Assembly (NCBI GenBank): GCA_017440965.1
Contig: JAFSGH010000044.1
Location: forward strand, 1-50,733
Direction: 5' to 3'
Length of the DNA: 50,733 bases
From: Clostridia bacterium
GTDB taxonomy: Bacteria; Bacillota; Clostridia; Oscillospirales; Acutalibacteraceae
In this document: positions 20,853 to 28,942 of the stretch, piece after piece
How positions within the stretch are numbered: the first letter of the stretch is position 1
Layout of the letters: each line of letters opens with the position of its first letter
Position numbers and translations under genes: made by a program
Notes under the pieces: generated by a model
Seen by the model: the letters and a program-made list of their open reading frames with translations, nothing else
Told to the model about the DNA's origin: nothing
Database searches by the model: none

Positions 20853-20880
20853 TTGCAATTTTATTATTTTACAGTATAAT
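20853..20880 (+). promoter_or_regulatory. Probable promoter of fba
   Basis: TTGCAA (20853-20858), 16 bp, TATAAT (20875-20880), 34 bp before the aldolase start. Confidence 0.7.
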
Positions 20881-20914
20881 TGTATTGTTATAAAATTAAC
20901 GGAGGTTGAAAATA

Positions 20915-21778
20915 ATGTTAGTATCAGCAAAAGACATGCTTAATAAAGCAAAGGCCGGCAAATATGCAGTCGGTCAGTTCAACATCAATAATCTTGAATG
21001 GACAAAGGCTATCCTTCTCACAGCACAGGAATTAAACTCCCCTGTTATCCTCGGTGTTTCCGAAGGTGCAGCAAAGTATATGTGCGGCTTCAACACTATC
21101 GTAGGTATGGTAAACGGTATGCTTGAGACCCTTAACATCACCGTTCCCGTTGCTCTTCATCTTGACCACGGTTCATATGACGGTGCATATGCCGCAATGA
21201 ACGCAGGTTTCTCATCCGTTATGTTCGACGGCTCACACTATGCAATCGATGAAAACATTGCAAAGACAAAGCAGATCATTGCAGACGCAGATGCAAAGGG
21301 CATTTCAGTTGAAGCTGAAGTCGGTGCTATCGGCGGTGAAGAAGACGGTGTTGTAGGCGGCGGTGAGGTTGCTGATCCCGCAGAATGCAAGATGATCGCT
21401 GACCTCGGTGTTACAATGCTTGCTGCAGGTATCGGTAATATCCACGGTAAGTATCCCGAAAACTGGGCAGGTCTTAACTTTGATGTTCTTGCAAAGATCC
21501 AGGAGCAGACAGGCACAATGCCCCTCGTTCTTCACGGCGGCACAGGTATCCCTGAGGAAATGATCAAGAAGGCTATATCTCTCGGTGTTTCAAAGATCAA
21601 TGTTAACACAGAATGCCAGCTTACATTTGCTGCTGCAACAAGAGAATACATAGAAGCAGGCAAGGACCTTCAGGGCAAGGGCTTTGACCCCAGAAAGCTC
21701 CTCGCTCCCGGCGTAGAAGCTATCAAGGCTACTGTTAAGGAAAAGATGGAGCTCTTCGGTTCCGTCAACAAGGCTTAA
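20915..21778 (+). CDS. fba: Class II fructose-1,6-bisphosphate aldolase
   Basis: Zinc-dependent glycolytic/gluconeogenic aldolase (fructose-1,6-bisphosphate to DHAP plus glyceraldehyde-3-phosphate), 287 aa. The catalytic Asp and zinc ligand lie in ALHLDHGSYDGA, the second and third zinc His in IGNIHGKYP and LVLHGGTGIPEE, and the phosphate/DHAP-binding end in SKINVNTECQ. An EAEVGAIGGEEDG loop is intact. The ATG at 20915 has GGAGG 9 nt upstream; a TTG three codons earlier abuts that site and is rejected. The Cys-rich protein gene follows after 3 bp, so the pair is co-transcribed. Confidence 0.96.
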   Translation: MLVSAKDMLNKAKAGKYAVGQFNINNLEWTKAILLTAQELNSPVILGVSEGAAKYMCGFNTIVGMVNGMLETLNITVPVALHLDHGSYDGAYAAMNAGFSSVMFDGSHYAIDENIAKTKQIIADADAKGISVEAEVGAIGGEEDGVVGGGEVADPAECKMIADLGVTMLAAGIGNIHGKYPENWAGLNFDVLAKIQEQTGTMPLVLHGGTGIPEEMIKKAISLGVSKINVNTECQLTFAAATREYIEAGKDLQGKGFDPRKLLAPGVEAIKATVKEKMELFGSVNKA

Positions 21779-21781
21779 GCT

Positions 21782-22237
21782 ATGACAGAGCACAGCCGTA
21801 AGGCTGTTGAGCTTTTCAGAAGCGGCTATAACTGCTCTCAGGCAGTATTTGCGGCTTTTTCCGATGTTACGGGAATCGACGAAAAGACTTCCGTAAAAAT
21901 GGCTTCTCCTTTCGGCGGAGGTCTCGGAAGACTGAGAGAAATCTGCGGCGCAGTAAGCGGTATGTCACTTGCTGCAGGCTGTCTTTGGGGATATGATGAT
22001 ACAGAAAACAAGGATGCAAAAACCGAACACTATGCACTTATTTCAGGCATGGCAAAGGATTTTGCTGAGGTTTTCGGTTCATACATCTGTAAGGATATCC
22101 TTGCAATAAAAACCACGGAATACTCCCCCGTTGCAGAAAACCGCACGCCTGAGTTTTACGCTCTGCGCCCTTGTGAACGCTGTGTAGCCGTTGCTGCTGA
22201 AATTCTCGATAAACGAATCGAACAGACAAAAAAATAA
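21782..22237 (+). CDS. C_GCAxxG_C_C-type putative redox protein
   Basis: A 151-residue cytoplasmic protein of the Cys-rich C_GCAxxG_C_C family, annotated in general as putatively redox active; no reaction is established. Conserved elements: GYNCSQAVF near the N-terminus, FGGGLGRLREICGAVSGMSL (the CGAxxG element) at about residues 44-63, a Cys in GCLWG, then Cys in GSYICKDIL and the RPCERCV pair near the C-terminus. It follows fba by 3 bp with only a weak ribosome binding site, suggesting translational coupling. Its stop codon TAA is also the first three bases of a dispersed repeat. Confidence 0.85.
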   Translation: MTEHSRKAVELFRSGYNCSQAVFAAFSDVTGIDEKTSVKMASPFGGGLGRLREICGAVSGMSLAAGCLWGYDDTENKDAKTEHYALISGMAKDFAEVFGSYICKDILAIKTTEYSPVAENRTPEFYALRPCERCVAVAAEILDKRIEQTKK

Positions 22238-22343
22238 GAAAAAATCTTACGATTTGTCAACCCCCTACCCCCAATCTGGGGCTGTAGGTGTTTCTTGTTA
22301 TAAGCAAAATTGCTCACATTGCGAGCAATTTCCTATATAATAA
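22235..22343 (+). repeat. Dispersed intergenic repeat, copy 1
   Basis: About 108 bp: TAAGA-n-TCTTA, then CGATTTGTCAACCCCC, a C-run/G-run hairpin (CCCCAATCTGGGG), GGTGTTTCTTGTTATAAGC, the hairpin TTGCTC-ACATTGC-GAGCAA, and TTTCCTATATAATA. The first TAA is the stop codon of the preceding gene. The orientation matches copies 2 to 5. Confidence 0.85.
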
Positions 22344-22348
22344 AACAT

Positions 22349-22387
22349 ATCCGAGGCTCACAAAAAATGTCAGCCTCGGATGTTTTT
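22349..22387 (+). terminator. Terminator hairpin after repeat copy 1
   Basis: ATCCGAGGCT (22349-22358) and AGCCTCGGAT (22372-22381) form a 10-bp stem followed by GTTTTT. It is bracketed by a 15-bp direct repeat, CTATATAATAAAACA (22333-22347 and 22388-22402). It probably ends the fba transcript. Confidence 0.75.
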
Positions 22388-22458
22388 CTATATAATAAAA
22401 CAAATCACAAAGTTACATCAAAAAAAGTGCCGTACATTTTGTTAAAATGCAGGACTTC

Positions 22459-22487
22459 TTGTTTTTTCAGTATCTCTGTGATAAAAT
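22459..22487 (+). promoter_or_regulatory. Probable promoter of nnr
   Basis: TTGTTT (22459-22464), 17 bp, TAAAAT (22482-22487), 30 bp before the start codon and downstream of the terminator. Confidence 0.55.
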
Positions 22488-22517
22488 ATAAGTGATAAAA
22501 CACTAAGGAGAATTTGT

Positions 22518-24035
22518 ATGCAGATACTTTCACCTGATGAAATAAGAAAAGCGGAAGATAACGAAAACGGCAAGGGACTCACATATGAAGAGATGATGGA
22601 AAATGCGGGGACAGGCTGTGCCGGGCATATTCTGTCGCATTATCCCGATAAACAGAATATCGTTATTCTTTGCGGAAAAGGCAAAAACGGCGGAGACGGC
22701 TTTGTTATTGCAAGAAAGCTTTTTGAAGCAAGTAAATCTGTCAGTGTGATAACTGTTTTCAATTCTCCTTCAGATGAGCTTTCAGAAAAAAACAAAAAGA
22801 GAATTGACGACTGTGTCAATATTTTTGACGGCAGCACGGTAAGCCGTAAGACTTTATCGCTGATTGAAGAGGCCGATTTGATAATTGAAGCCGTATTCGG
22901 CATCGGCTTCAGAGGTGAAATGCCCGAAAACATAAAAAGGCTTTTTGCGGCAGCAAACAAAAGTAACGCTGTAAGAATCGCAATTGATATTCCCGGCGGT
23001 CTTTCGGAAAACGCAGTGAATGCAGACGATTGCTTTACAGCTGATGAAACACTTTCAATGCTATGCTTCAAAAAAGAGCATATATATAAGCCGTTCAGTG
23101 ACAAATGCGGTCTTGTCACGGTAATCCCCATAGGCTTTGTCTGCCCCGAAAGCAAGCTTAATTCTGCTTGTATTACGGAAATAAAGAATATGCTTCCCCA
23201 CCGTCCCTTTGATTCAAATAAGGGAACCTTCGGGAAGGCACTTGTTATTTCCGGCAGTTACAAAATGCCCGGAGCTGCAATCATTGCCGCCAAAGCAGCT
23301 CTTTCTACGGGAGCAGGTCTTACTGCTCTTGCTTTTCCCGATCGTATCTATAATACCGTAACATCTCATCTTACAGAATGCGTGTTCCGTCCTCTTCGAT
23401 CCGACTCAGACGGCTGTCTGTCGGCAGAGTATGAACTGTATGACGATATAAAGAGCGACGAATATTCAGCAATCGCAATAGGCCCGGGGCTTTCTGTCTG
23501 CAACGGTGCAGAAAAACTGTTAAGATCGCTGCTTCTGAATTATAAAGGCAAGCTTATTATTGATGCAGACGGAATAAATATAATTTCCCGTAATATAAAT
23601 TTACTGAAGGAGTCCGAGGCAAAAATAATAATGACTCCCCATCCGGGAGAAATGTCAAGACTTACAGGCTTATCGGTAAAAGAGATCAATTCCCGCCGTG
23701 AAGCAGTTGCAGAAGAATTTGCAAAACAGTATAATGTAACGCTTCTTCTTAAGGGTGCAAATACGGTAATTGCTTCTCCCGACGGAAGGCTTTATATCAA
23801 TCCCACAGGCTGTTGCGCACTTTCAAGAGGCGGAAGCGGAGATCTTCTGACAGGCATTATCGTCTCTCTTGCCGCACAGGGGCTTTCCTGTAAGGATGCC
23901 GCGGCAGCAGGTGCATTCATTCACGGACTTGCAGGCGAAACAGCCCAAAGCCTGTTTACCTCCTATTGTGCAACCGTTGAAAGAATATACGATTGCATAC
24001 CGAAGGCTCTTTCAGAAATACTTTCGGGACAGTGA
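22518..24035 (+). CDS. nnr: Bifunctional NAD(P)H-hydrate repair enzyme (epimerase/dehydratase)
   Basis: Repairs hydrated NADH/NADPH. The N-terminal YjeF-type domain (about 1-205) epimerises R- and S-NAD(P)HX; the C-terminal ribokinase-like domain (about 215-500) dehydrates S-NAD(P)HX using ADP. Visible motifs: CGKGKNGGDGFVIARKL (52-68), AVFGIGFRGE and AIDIPGGLS in the N-domain; KGTFGKALVISGSYKMPGAA, TPHPGEMSRLTG and the catalytic GGSGDLLTGII in the C-domain. At 505 aa it is full length. AAGGAG lies 7 nt before the ATG. A lipoprotein gene follows after 4 bp. The enzyme suits an organism that depends on nicotinamide redox balance. Confidence 0.95.
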   Translation: MQILSPDEIRKAEDNENGKGLTYEEMMENAGTGCAGHILSHYPDKQNIVILCGKGKNGGDGFVIARKLFEASKSVSVITVFNSPSDELSEKNKKRIDDCVNIFDGSTVSRKTLSLIEEADLIIEAVFGIGFRGEMPENIKRLFAAANKSNAVRIAIDIPGGLSENAVNADDCFTADETLSMLCFKKEHIYKPFSDKCGLVTVIPIGFVCPESKLNSACITEIKNMLPHRPFDSNKGTFGKALVISGSYKMPGAAIIAAKAALSTGAGLTALAFPDRIYNTVTSHLTECVFRPLRSDSDGCLSAEYELYDDIKSDEYSAIAIGPGLSVCNGAEKLLRSLLLNYKGKLIIDADGINIISRNINLLKESEAKIIMTPHPGEMSRLTGLSVKEINSRREAVAEEFAKQYNVTLLLKGANTVIASPDGRLYINPTGCCALSRGGSGDLLTGIIVSLAAQGLSCKDAAAAGAFIHGLAGETAQSLFTSYCATVERIYDCIPKALSEILSGQ

Positions 24036-24039
24036 TAAT

Positions 24040-24549
24040 GTGAATCGTTTTTCAGCATCTGTAATATCCGTTATACTTATTTTGTGCTTAATGTCCTCCT
24101 GCGGGAATGAAAGCTCGGCAAGCCTTTTGACACCGCAAGGCAGCTTTTCCGTACATATGAAAGCAAAAAAAGGAGAAGCTCTGTTTGAAGCGGATATAGA
24201 TTGCTTTTCATATAACGATATTACACTTACCTTTACCTATCCCGAAGAGCTGTCGGGATTTGCAGTTTCATCCTCAGAGAATGCATATATCATCAACATT
24301 TTCGGTGTAAATGATATAATGTCAGAGGAAGAAATCAGCAAAACCTCTTTGCTGAACATTCTTTTCAATACGATCAGAATATCAGTTTTTTCAAATCACG
24401 GACAATTCAAAAAAGCTGACTCAGGCTTTTCGGCGGCTCTTACAGTTGATGATATCCCAATAAGCGTGACATTTTCCGAGGACGGATATCTTACATCCAT
24501 ATCAGCGGAAGCTATCAATTTTTCTGCTGAGTTTCAAAAATCAGGTTGA
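24040..24549 (+). CDS. Predicted lipoprotein, unknown function
   Basis: A 169-residue protein starting at GTG 24040, 4 bp after nnr. The N-terminus VNRFSASVISVILILCLMSS followed by Cys is a type II signal peptide with lipobox LMSSC (lipidated Cys at residue 21). The mature part is beta-rich, with KKGEALFEADIDCFSYNDIT, TFTYPEELSGF and GYLTSISAE. I do not recognise the family. The frame stays open far upstream inside nnr, but the lipobox fixes the start. There is no strong Shine-Dalgarno, so translation is probably coupled to nnr. The -35 of the alaS promoter overlaps its stop codon. Confidence 0.78.
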   Translation: MNRFSASVISVILILCLMSSCGNESSASLLTPQGSFSVHMKAKKGEALFEADIDCFSYNDITLTFTYPEELSGFAVSSSENAYIINIFGVNDIMSEEEISKTSLLNILFNTIRISVFSNHGQFKKADSGFSAALTVDDIPISVTFSEDGYLTSISAEAINFSAEFQKSG

Positions 24550-24574
24550 CAAAACCGAAAAAAAACAATATACT
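24546..24574 (+). promoter_or_regulatory. Promoter of the alaS T-box transcript
   Basis: TTGACA (24546-24551), 17 bp, TATACT (24569-24574). The -35 overlaps the preceding stop codon. It starts a leader of about 260 nt ahead of alaS. Confidence 0.8.
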
Positions 24575-24581
24575 TCTTTTG

Positions 24582-24815
24582 TAATATATTTTGCAATGGT
24601 ACAGTTAATAAAAGCTTCAGGTCTCCTCAGAGAGAAAACGGTCGGTGCAAGTTTTCGGGATCGGTTTTTATATGCCGCTGTACGGCATCAGGATGATGAA
24701 TTCTGCGTAATTTCTGCGTTAAAGGATATTGAGGGGTGCTTGGCACAATTCGGGTGGTACCGCGGCGAAAGCCGTCCCGAGTATGTGACAGGTGTCTTTT
24801 TTTGTTACGGTAAAA
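24582..24815 (+). promoter_or_regulatory. T-box leader controlling alaS
   Basis: T-box leaders bind uncharged cognate tRNA (here tRNA-Ala, inferred from the downstream gene) and switch from terminator to antiterminator. The AGAGAG element of stem I is at about 24631, followed by CGGTCGGTGCAAG (distal loop). The T-box core GGGTGGTACCGCGG is at about 24751-24764 and pairs into an antiterminator with GCCGTCCCG. The terminator end is a T7 run at about 24798, preceded by only a short GACA/TGTC stem. I could not assign the Ala specifier codon with confidence. Confidence 0.88.
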
Positions 24816-24842
24816 AAATCAGATAAAGGACAGTGAAAAAAA

Positions 24843-27473
24843 ATGGAATGGACAGGACTTAACGAGATACGCGAAAAGTATCTCAGATTCTTTGAATCAA
24901 AAGAACATCTCAGACTCCCCAGCTTTTCCCTTATCCCTCAGGGGGATAAGAGCCTTCTGCTTATAAATGCAGGTATGGCACCTATGAAAAAGTATTTCAC
25001 AGGTGAGGTTACTCCTCCCTCAAAAAGAGTTACCACCTGTCAGAAGTGTATCAGAACTCCCGATATCGAAAGAGTCGGCAAGACCTCCCGTCACGGCACC
25101 TTCTTTGAAATGCTCGGCAATTTCTCATTCGGTGATTATTTCAAGCACGAGGCAACAAAATGGGCTTGGGAATTCTGCACAGAGGTTATGGAAATGCCCG
25201 TCGACAAATTATGGATAAGCATATTTGAGGAAGACGATGAAGCATTCGACATCTGGACAAAAGAGGTAGGCGTTTCTCCCGACAGAATAGTAAGACTCGG
25301 AAGAGAGGATAATTTCTGGGAGCACGGAGCAGGCCCCTGCGGTCCCTGCTCAGAGATCCACTTTGACAGAGGTGCGGAAAACGGCTGCGGCAGTCCTGAC
25401 TGTAAGGTAGGCTGTGACTGTGACAGATTCGTTGAATTCTGGAATCTTGTTTTCACGCAGTTTGAAAATGACGGTAACGGCAATTATACACGCCTTAAGA
25501 ATCCCAATATCGATACAGGTATGGGACTTGAAAGACTTGCCTGTATTTCTCAGGGTGTCGCAAATCTCTTTGAGGTCGATACCATCCAGAACATTATGAA
25601 ACACATAATGGAAATAGCAGGTGTAAAATACCACGAAAACGAAAAAAGCGATGTGTCGCTCCGTGTTATAACCGATCACATCAGAAGCACGACTATGATG
25701 ATCTCCGACGGCGTTATGCCCTCAAATGAAGGCAGAGGCTATGTTCTCAGAAGACTTTTAAGACGCGCAGCCCGTCACGGAAGACTTTTAGGTATTGACA
25801 GACCTTTCCTTTCAGAGGTTTGCGAAACAGTTATCAAGGAAAGCGGTGCCGCTTATCCTCAGCTTACTGAAAAGAAGGATTATATTCTCAAAATAATTGC
25901 TATCGAAGAAGAGAATTTCAACAAGACAATTGACTCAGGACTGAGACTCCTTGAAGAGATGATAGCAGGCTCTGACGGAAAATGCCTCAGCGGCGACGAT
26001 GCATTCAAGCTTTCAGACACCTTCGGCTTCCCTCTTGACCTTACAAGAGAGATCCTTGAGGAAAAGGGAATGAGCGTCGATGAGGACAGATTCAATGAGC
26101 TTATAAAGATCCAGAAGGAAACGGCAAGAAATGCCCGTAAGGATGCAGGTGCCGATGCATGGAAAAATTCTTCCGCTTCTCTTAAGGGTATTCCCGAAAC
26201 GGTATTTACAGGCTATGACAGCATAAACGGTAACGGCAAGGTGCTTGCTATACTCACCTCCTCCGGTGAAACAGCAGAAAACATCGGCGAAGGCGAAGAG
26301 GCTGTTCTTATTCTTGATTCCACATCCTTCTATGCAGAAGGCGGCGGACAGTGCGGTGACAAGGGTACAATAAAAAATTCCGCATTCTCCTTCAAGGTCA
26401 ATGACACAACAAAGAATAACGGCGGAATATTCTTCCATAAAGGCGTAGTTGAAAGCGGAATCGTTTCTGTCGGAGAGGAAGCACAGACCTTCGTCTGCGA
26501 ATCATTCAGAGAAGCAGTAAAGAGAAATCACACATCGGCTCATCTTCTTCAGGCTGCTCTCAGAAGCACGCTCGGCTCACATGTTGAGCAGGCAGGTCAG
26601 CTTGTAAACGAAGCTGTTATGAGATTTGACTTCACACACTTCTCCGCTCTTACTTCCGAAGAGCTCTTAAAGATCGAAAAAGATGTAAATGCAGTTATCC
26701 TTTCTGCACTTTCAGTTGAAAGCTCAGAAAAGACTCTTGCAGAAGCAAAGGCTATGGGTGCTATGGCTCTCTTCGGAGAAAAATACGGCGACACCGTTAG
26801 AGTAGTTAACGCAGGCGGCTATTCTCTTGAGCTCTGCGGCGGTACTCATACAGAGAACACCGGAAAAATAGGTATGTTCAAAATAGTATCCGAAAGCTCC
26901 GTTGCATCAGGTGTCAGAAGAATTGAAGCAGTTACGGGACTTAACGCATTAAGTTATGTAAATGAGCTTAATAATTCTCTTCAGAAGACTGCCGCAGTTC
27001 TTAAGTGCTCCGCTTCTGCGGTTGCAGACAAGGCTCTGGCTCTTTCCAACGAGCTCAAGGCAAAGGACAAGCAGATAGAAAAGCTCAATTCCGAGCTTGC
27101 TTCTGCAAAGGCTGCAGATCTCTTTACAAAGGTCGGAGAATTTAACGGTATAACCGTACTTACTGCCGATCTCGGTGAAGCAGATGCAAATGCTCTCAGA
27201 ACGATGCTCGACTCCTCAAAGGCCGATGACAGCATAATAGTTGTTGCAGGCAAGAATTCGGAAAAGGGTACCTGCTCATTTGCCTGTGCCTGCGGCAAGG
27301 AAGCAATTGCAAAGGGTGCTCACGCAGGTAATATCGTAAGAGAAACAGCAAAAATTGCAGGCGGTGCAGGAGGCGGAAAGCCTGATTCTGCAATGGCAGG
27401 CGGTAAGGATATAACAAAAATATCAGAGGCTCTCGCAGCTGTAAGCGGTATAGCTGAAGCCCTGATAAAATAA
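24843..27473 (+). CDS. alaS: Alanyl-tRNA synthetase
   Basis: Charges tRNA-Ala; full length at 876 aa. The class II catalytic core begins MEWTGLNEIREKYLRFFESK with motif 1, motif 2 in RTPDIERVGKTSRHGTFFEM, and motif 3 in TGMGLERL. The C-terminal editing domain has the zinc ligands HTSAHLL and CGGTH, and the C-Ala domain ends with GGAGGGKPDSAMAGG. A Cys-rich insert CGSPDCKVGCDC occurs in the catalytic domain (about residues 182-193). The ribosome binding site is AAAGGA, 11 nt before the ATG. Controlled by the T-box upstream; a HIT-family gene follows after 12 bp. Confidence 0.97.
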   Translation: MEWTGLNEIREKYLRFFESKEHLRLPSFSLIPQGDKSLLLINAGMAPMKKYFTGEVTPPSKRVTTCQKCIRTPDIERVGKTSRHGTFFEMLGNFSFGDYFKHEATKWAWEFCTEVMEMPVDKLWISIFEEDDEAFDIWTKEVGVSPDRIVRLGREDNFWEHGAGPCGPCSEIHFDRGAENGCGSPDCKVGCDCDRFVEFWNLVFTQFENDGNGNYTRLKNPNIDTGMGLERLACISQGVANLFEVDTIQNIMKHIMEIAGVKYHENEKSDVSLRVITDHIRSTTMMISDGVMPSNEGRGYVLRRLLRRAARHGRLLGIDRPFLSEVCETVIKESGAAYPQLTEKKDYILKIIAIEEENFNKTIDSGLRLLEEMIAGSDGKCLSGDDAFKLSDTFGFPLDLTREILEEKGMSVDEDRFNELIKIQKETARNARKDAGADAWKNSSASLKGIPETVFTGYDSINGNGKVLAILTSSGETAENIGEGEEAVLILDSTSFYAEGGGQCGDKGTIKNSAFSFKVNDTTKNNGGIFFHKGVVESGIVSVGEEAQTFVCESFREAVKRNHTSAHLLQAALRSTLGSHVEQAGQLVNEAVMRFDFTHFSALTSEELLKIEKDVNAVILSALSVESSEKTLAEAKAMGAMALFGEKYGDTVRVVNAGGYSLELCGGTHTENTGKIGMFKIVSESSVASGVRRIEAVTGLNALSYVNELNNSLQKTAAVLKCSASAVADKALALSNELKAKDKQIEKLNSELASAKAADLFTKVGEFNGITVLTADLGEADANALRTMLDSSKADDSIIVVAGKNSEKGTCSFACACGKEAIAKGAHAGNIVRETAKIAGGAGGGKPDSAMAGGKDITKISEALAAVSGIAEALIK

Positions 27474-27485
27474 AGGAGAATCGCA

Positions 27486-27824
27486 ATGGATTGTATTTTC
27501 TGTAAAATAGCAAACGGCGAAATACCTTCTGCAAAGGTATATGAGGATGACAAGATCCTCGCCTTTAAGGATCTCGATCCTCAGGCTCCCGTTCATATTC
27601 TCGTGATCCCAAAGGAGCATATAAAGTGGGCTTATGACATCAATGAAGAAAACAGCAGTATCATATCCCATATTTTTACAAAAATTCCTCTCATAGCAAA
27701 GGAGCAGGGATTGGAAAACGGCTTCAGGATAGTAAACAACTGCGGCGAATCAGCAGGTCAGAGTGTACATCATATACACTTCCACCTTCTCGGCGGCAGA
27801 GACTTCACCTGGCCTCCCGGCTAA
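27486..27824 (+). CDS. HIT-family nucleotide hydrolase
   Basis: A 112-residue histidine-triad protein of the Hint/PKCI branch: N-terminal MDCIFCKIANGEIPSAKVYE and catalytic HHIHFHLLGG near residue 94. Members hydrolyse adenosine 5'-phosphoramidates and, in the case of Hint, aminoacyl-adenylates. Its position 12 bp downstream of alaS, in the same T-box-controlled transcript, suggests clearing of stray alanyl-AMP (inference). AAAGGAG precedes the ATG. A strong terminator follows. Confidence 0.93.
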   Translation: MDCIFCKIANGEIPSAKVYEDDKILAFKDLDPQAPVHILVIPKEHIKWAYDINEENSSIISHIFTKIPLIAKEQGLENGFRIVNNCGESAGQSVHHIHFHLLGGRDFTWPPG

Positions 27825-27835
27825 TAAATACCTCG

Positions 27836-27872
27836 GGCGCTGTGTCACAAGGACACAGCGCCTGTTTTATTT
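27836..27872 (+). terminator. Terminator of the alaS-HIT transcript
   Basis: GGCGCTGTGTC and GACACAGCGCC form a perfect 11-bp stem with a 5-nt loop, followed by TGTTTTATTT. Confidence 0.88.
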
Positions 27873-28040
27873 GCCTTGCAGTGGCTGTTATCACTTTTTT
27901 AGCAACATAAATTTCTTCAGGAAGCTTCGCGTACCCTTTTGTAGTTATCCATTTTCAGCTTCAGATAAAGACTTTTGCTGTCACTCTTTTCAGTCCGCTT
28001 CATATTATGGTATTGAAAGCAACGAAAGGAGGTTGGATAT

Positions 28041-28187
28041 ATGTTTTTTGGTAACGGATGCAACAGTTATTGGATTCTCTTCATCATCCTCATTCTCGTT
28101 CTCACCGGCGATAACGGATGCTGTAACAACCAGAACAACTGCGGCTGTAGCTGCAATCAGAACAACTGCGGCTGTGGCTGTAACTGA
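28041..28187 (+). CDS. 48-residue Cys-rich single-helix microprotein
   Basis: A short gene with a textbook AGGAGG 8 nt before the ATG. The peptide has a short head (MFFGNGCNSY), one hydrophobic helix (WILFIILILVLTG, residues 11-23), then a tail made almost wholly of Cys, Gly, Asn and Gln: CCNNQNNCGC, SCNQNNCGCGCN (ten Cys in 22 residues). The tail contains an imperfect NQNNCGC repeat. The layout resembles the small hydrophobic sporulation/spore-coat peptides (YjcZ-like) of Firmicutes, and the spoIIID gene shows the organism can sporulate, but I cannot name a family. A CATATTAT element about 30 bp upstream resembles a late-sporulation -10. Metal binding or disulfide cross-linking is possible. 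Confidence 0.7.
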   Translation: MFFGNGCNSYWILFIILILVLTGDNGCCNNQNNCGCSCNQNNCGCGCN

Positions 28188-28286
28188 TTTCTGAAAAACA
28201 GTCTGCCTGCTGTCGGCAGAATAGACAGTCTGATGTAAAAAACTCCAATAATCTTTTATATTATCGGAAGTAATTTCCGTAATGAA

Positions 28287-28334
28287 AAAAAGCACCCGAA
28301 AAGGGAGCTTATTGCTCCTTTTTCGGGTGAAAAT
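28287..28334. terminator. Bidirectional terminator between the microprotein and the TetR gene
   Basis: CACCCGAAAAGGGAGC and GCTCCTTTTTCGGGTG pair around TTATT, with A-rich and T-rich flanks that serve both strands. The stem includes the last codons of the convergent TetR gene. Confidence 0.75.
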
Positions 28335-28911
28335 CATTATTCAGAATATTATCCTTTTCAGAGAAAAGAACTGCTCTTTTTACGCCCTGCATCATTATCG
28401 TCGTAATAAGTCCCGCAACCTCTTTTGGGGGAAGACGGTTTTCCTTATTAAGCCACAGCCACAGTATATTTGCGACTCCTGCAGAAATAAACTGGGCGCA
28501 GTACATTGAAAGCTCTGTCCCGCTTTCATAGCCAATGAAATTACCTACGATCCTTGTAAGCCTCTCACCTATACTTATATTTCCCTTATCACTCAGAAGA
28601 ACAAGAAACAGCTCTCTGTTATTCTCAGCATATGTAAGCATCTCTGCAATAACATCGGTATTACTTGACCTCAGTGACCGATGTTTTCCTATTATCTGAT
28701 TGACATCCTTGGAAATATCGTTAATTATATCATTATACAAATCGACCGGAGAGTCATAATGATGATAAAAGGTGCTTCTGTTTATATCAGCAAGCTCACA
28801 AAGCCTCTTAATGCTTATCTCATGCAAGGGCTTTGTGTGCATAGAATCTATAAGAGCTTCCTTAAGTATCTTTTTTGTCATCTTAACACGGCGGTCTTCT
28901 GCATTGGGCAT
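28309..28911 (-). CDS. TetR/AcrR-family regulator
   Basis: A 200-residue transcriptional regulator. The N-terminal helix-turn-helix reads TKKILKEALIDSMHTKPLHE, ISIKRLCELADINRSTFYHH and YDSPVDLYNDI, the pattern of TetR proteins of the Dha-type/SACE-like group. The C-terminal ligand domain is helical and ends in FSEKDNILNNDFHPKKEQ. The ATG at 28909-28911 has AAGAGG 7 nt upstream; a TTG six codons earlier overlaps that site and is rejected. No target gene is adjacent in the same direction; the promoter region has an inverted repeat suited to autoregulation. Confidence 0.88.
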   Translation of the reverse strand: MPNAEDRRVKMTKKILKEALIDSMHTKPLHEISIKRLCELADINRSTFYHHYDSPVDLYNDIINDISKDVNQIIGKHRSLRSSNTDVIAEMLTYAENNRELFLVLLSDKGNISIGERLTRIVGNFIGYESGTELSMYCAQFISAGVANILWLWLNKENRLPPKEVAGLITTIMMQGVKRAVLFSEKDNILNNDFHPKKEQ

Positions 28912-28942
28912 AAAAATACCTCTTTTCAACGAAGTTTATTAT

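Noticed and set aside
22310-22495. Open frame starting inside repeat copy 1 (and its counterpart at 42625 in copy 4)
   Set aside because: The shared N-terminus MLTLRAIS comes from the repeat itself. At 42625 the true start is the downstream ATG with a ribosome binding site; at 22310 the frame runs through a terminator hairpin.
24596-24826. Open frame of 76 codons upstream of alaS
   Set aside because: It covers the T-box leader, whose conserved RNA elements explain the sequence; no plausible Shine-Dalgarno.
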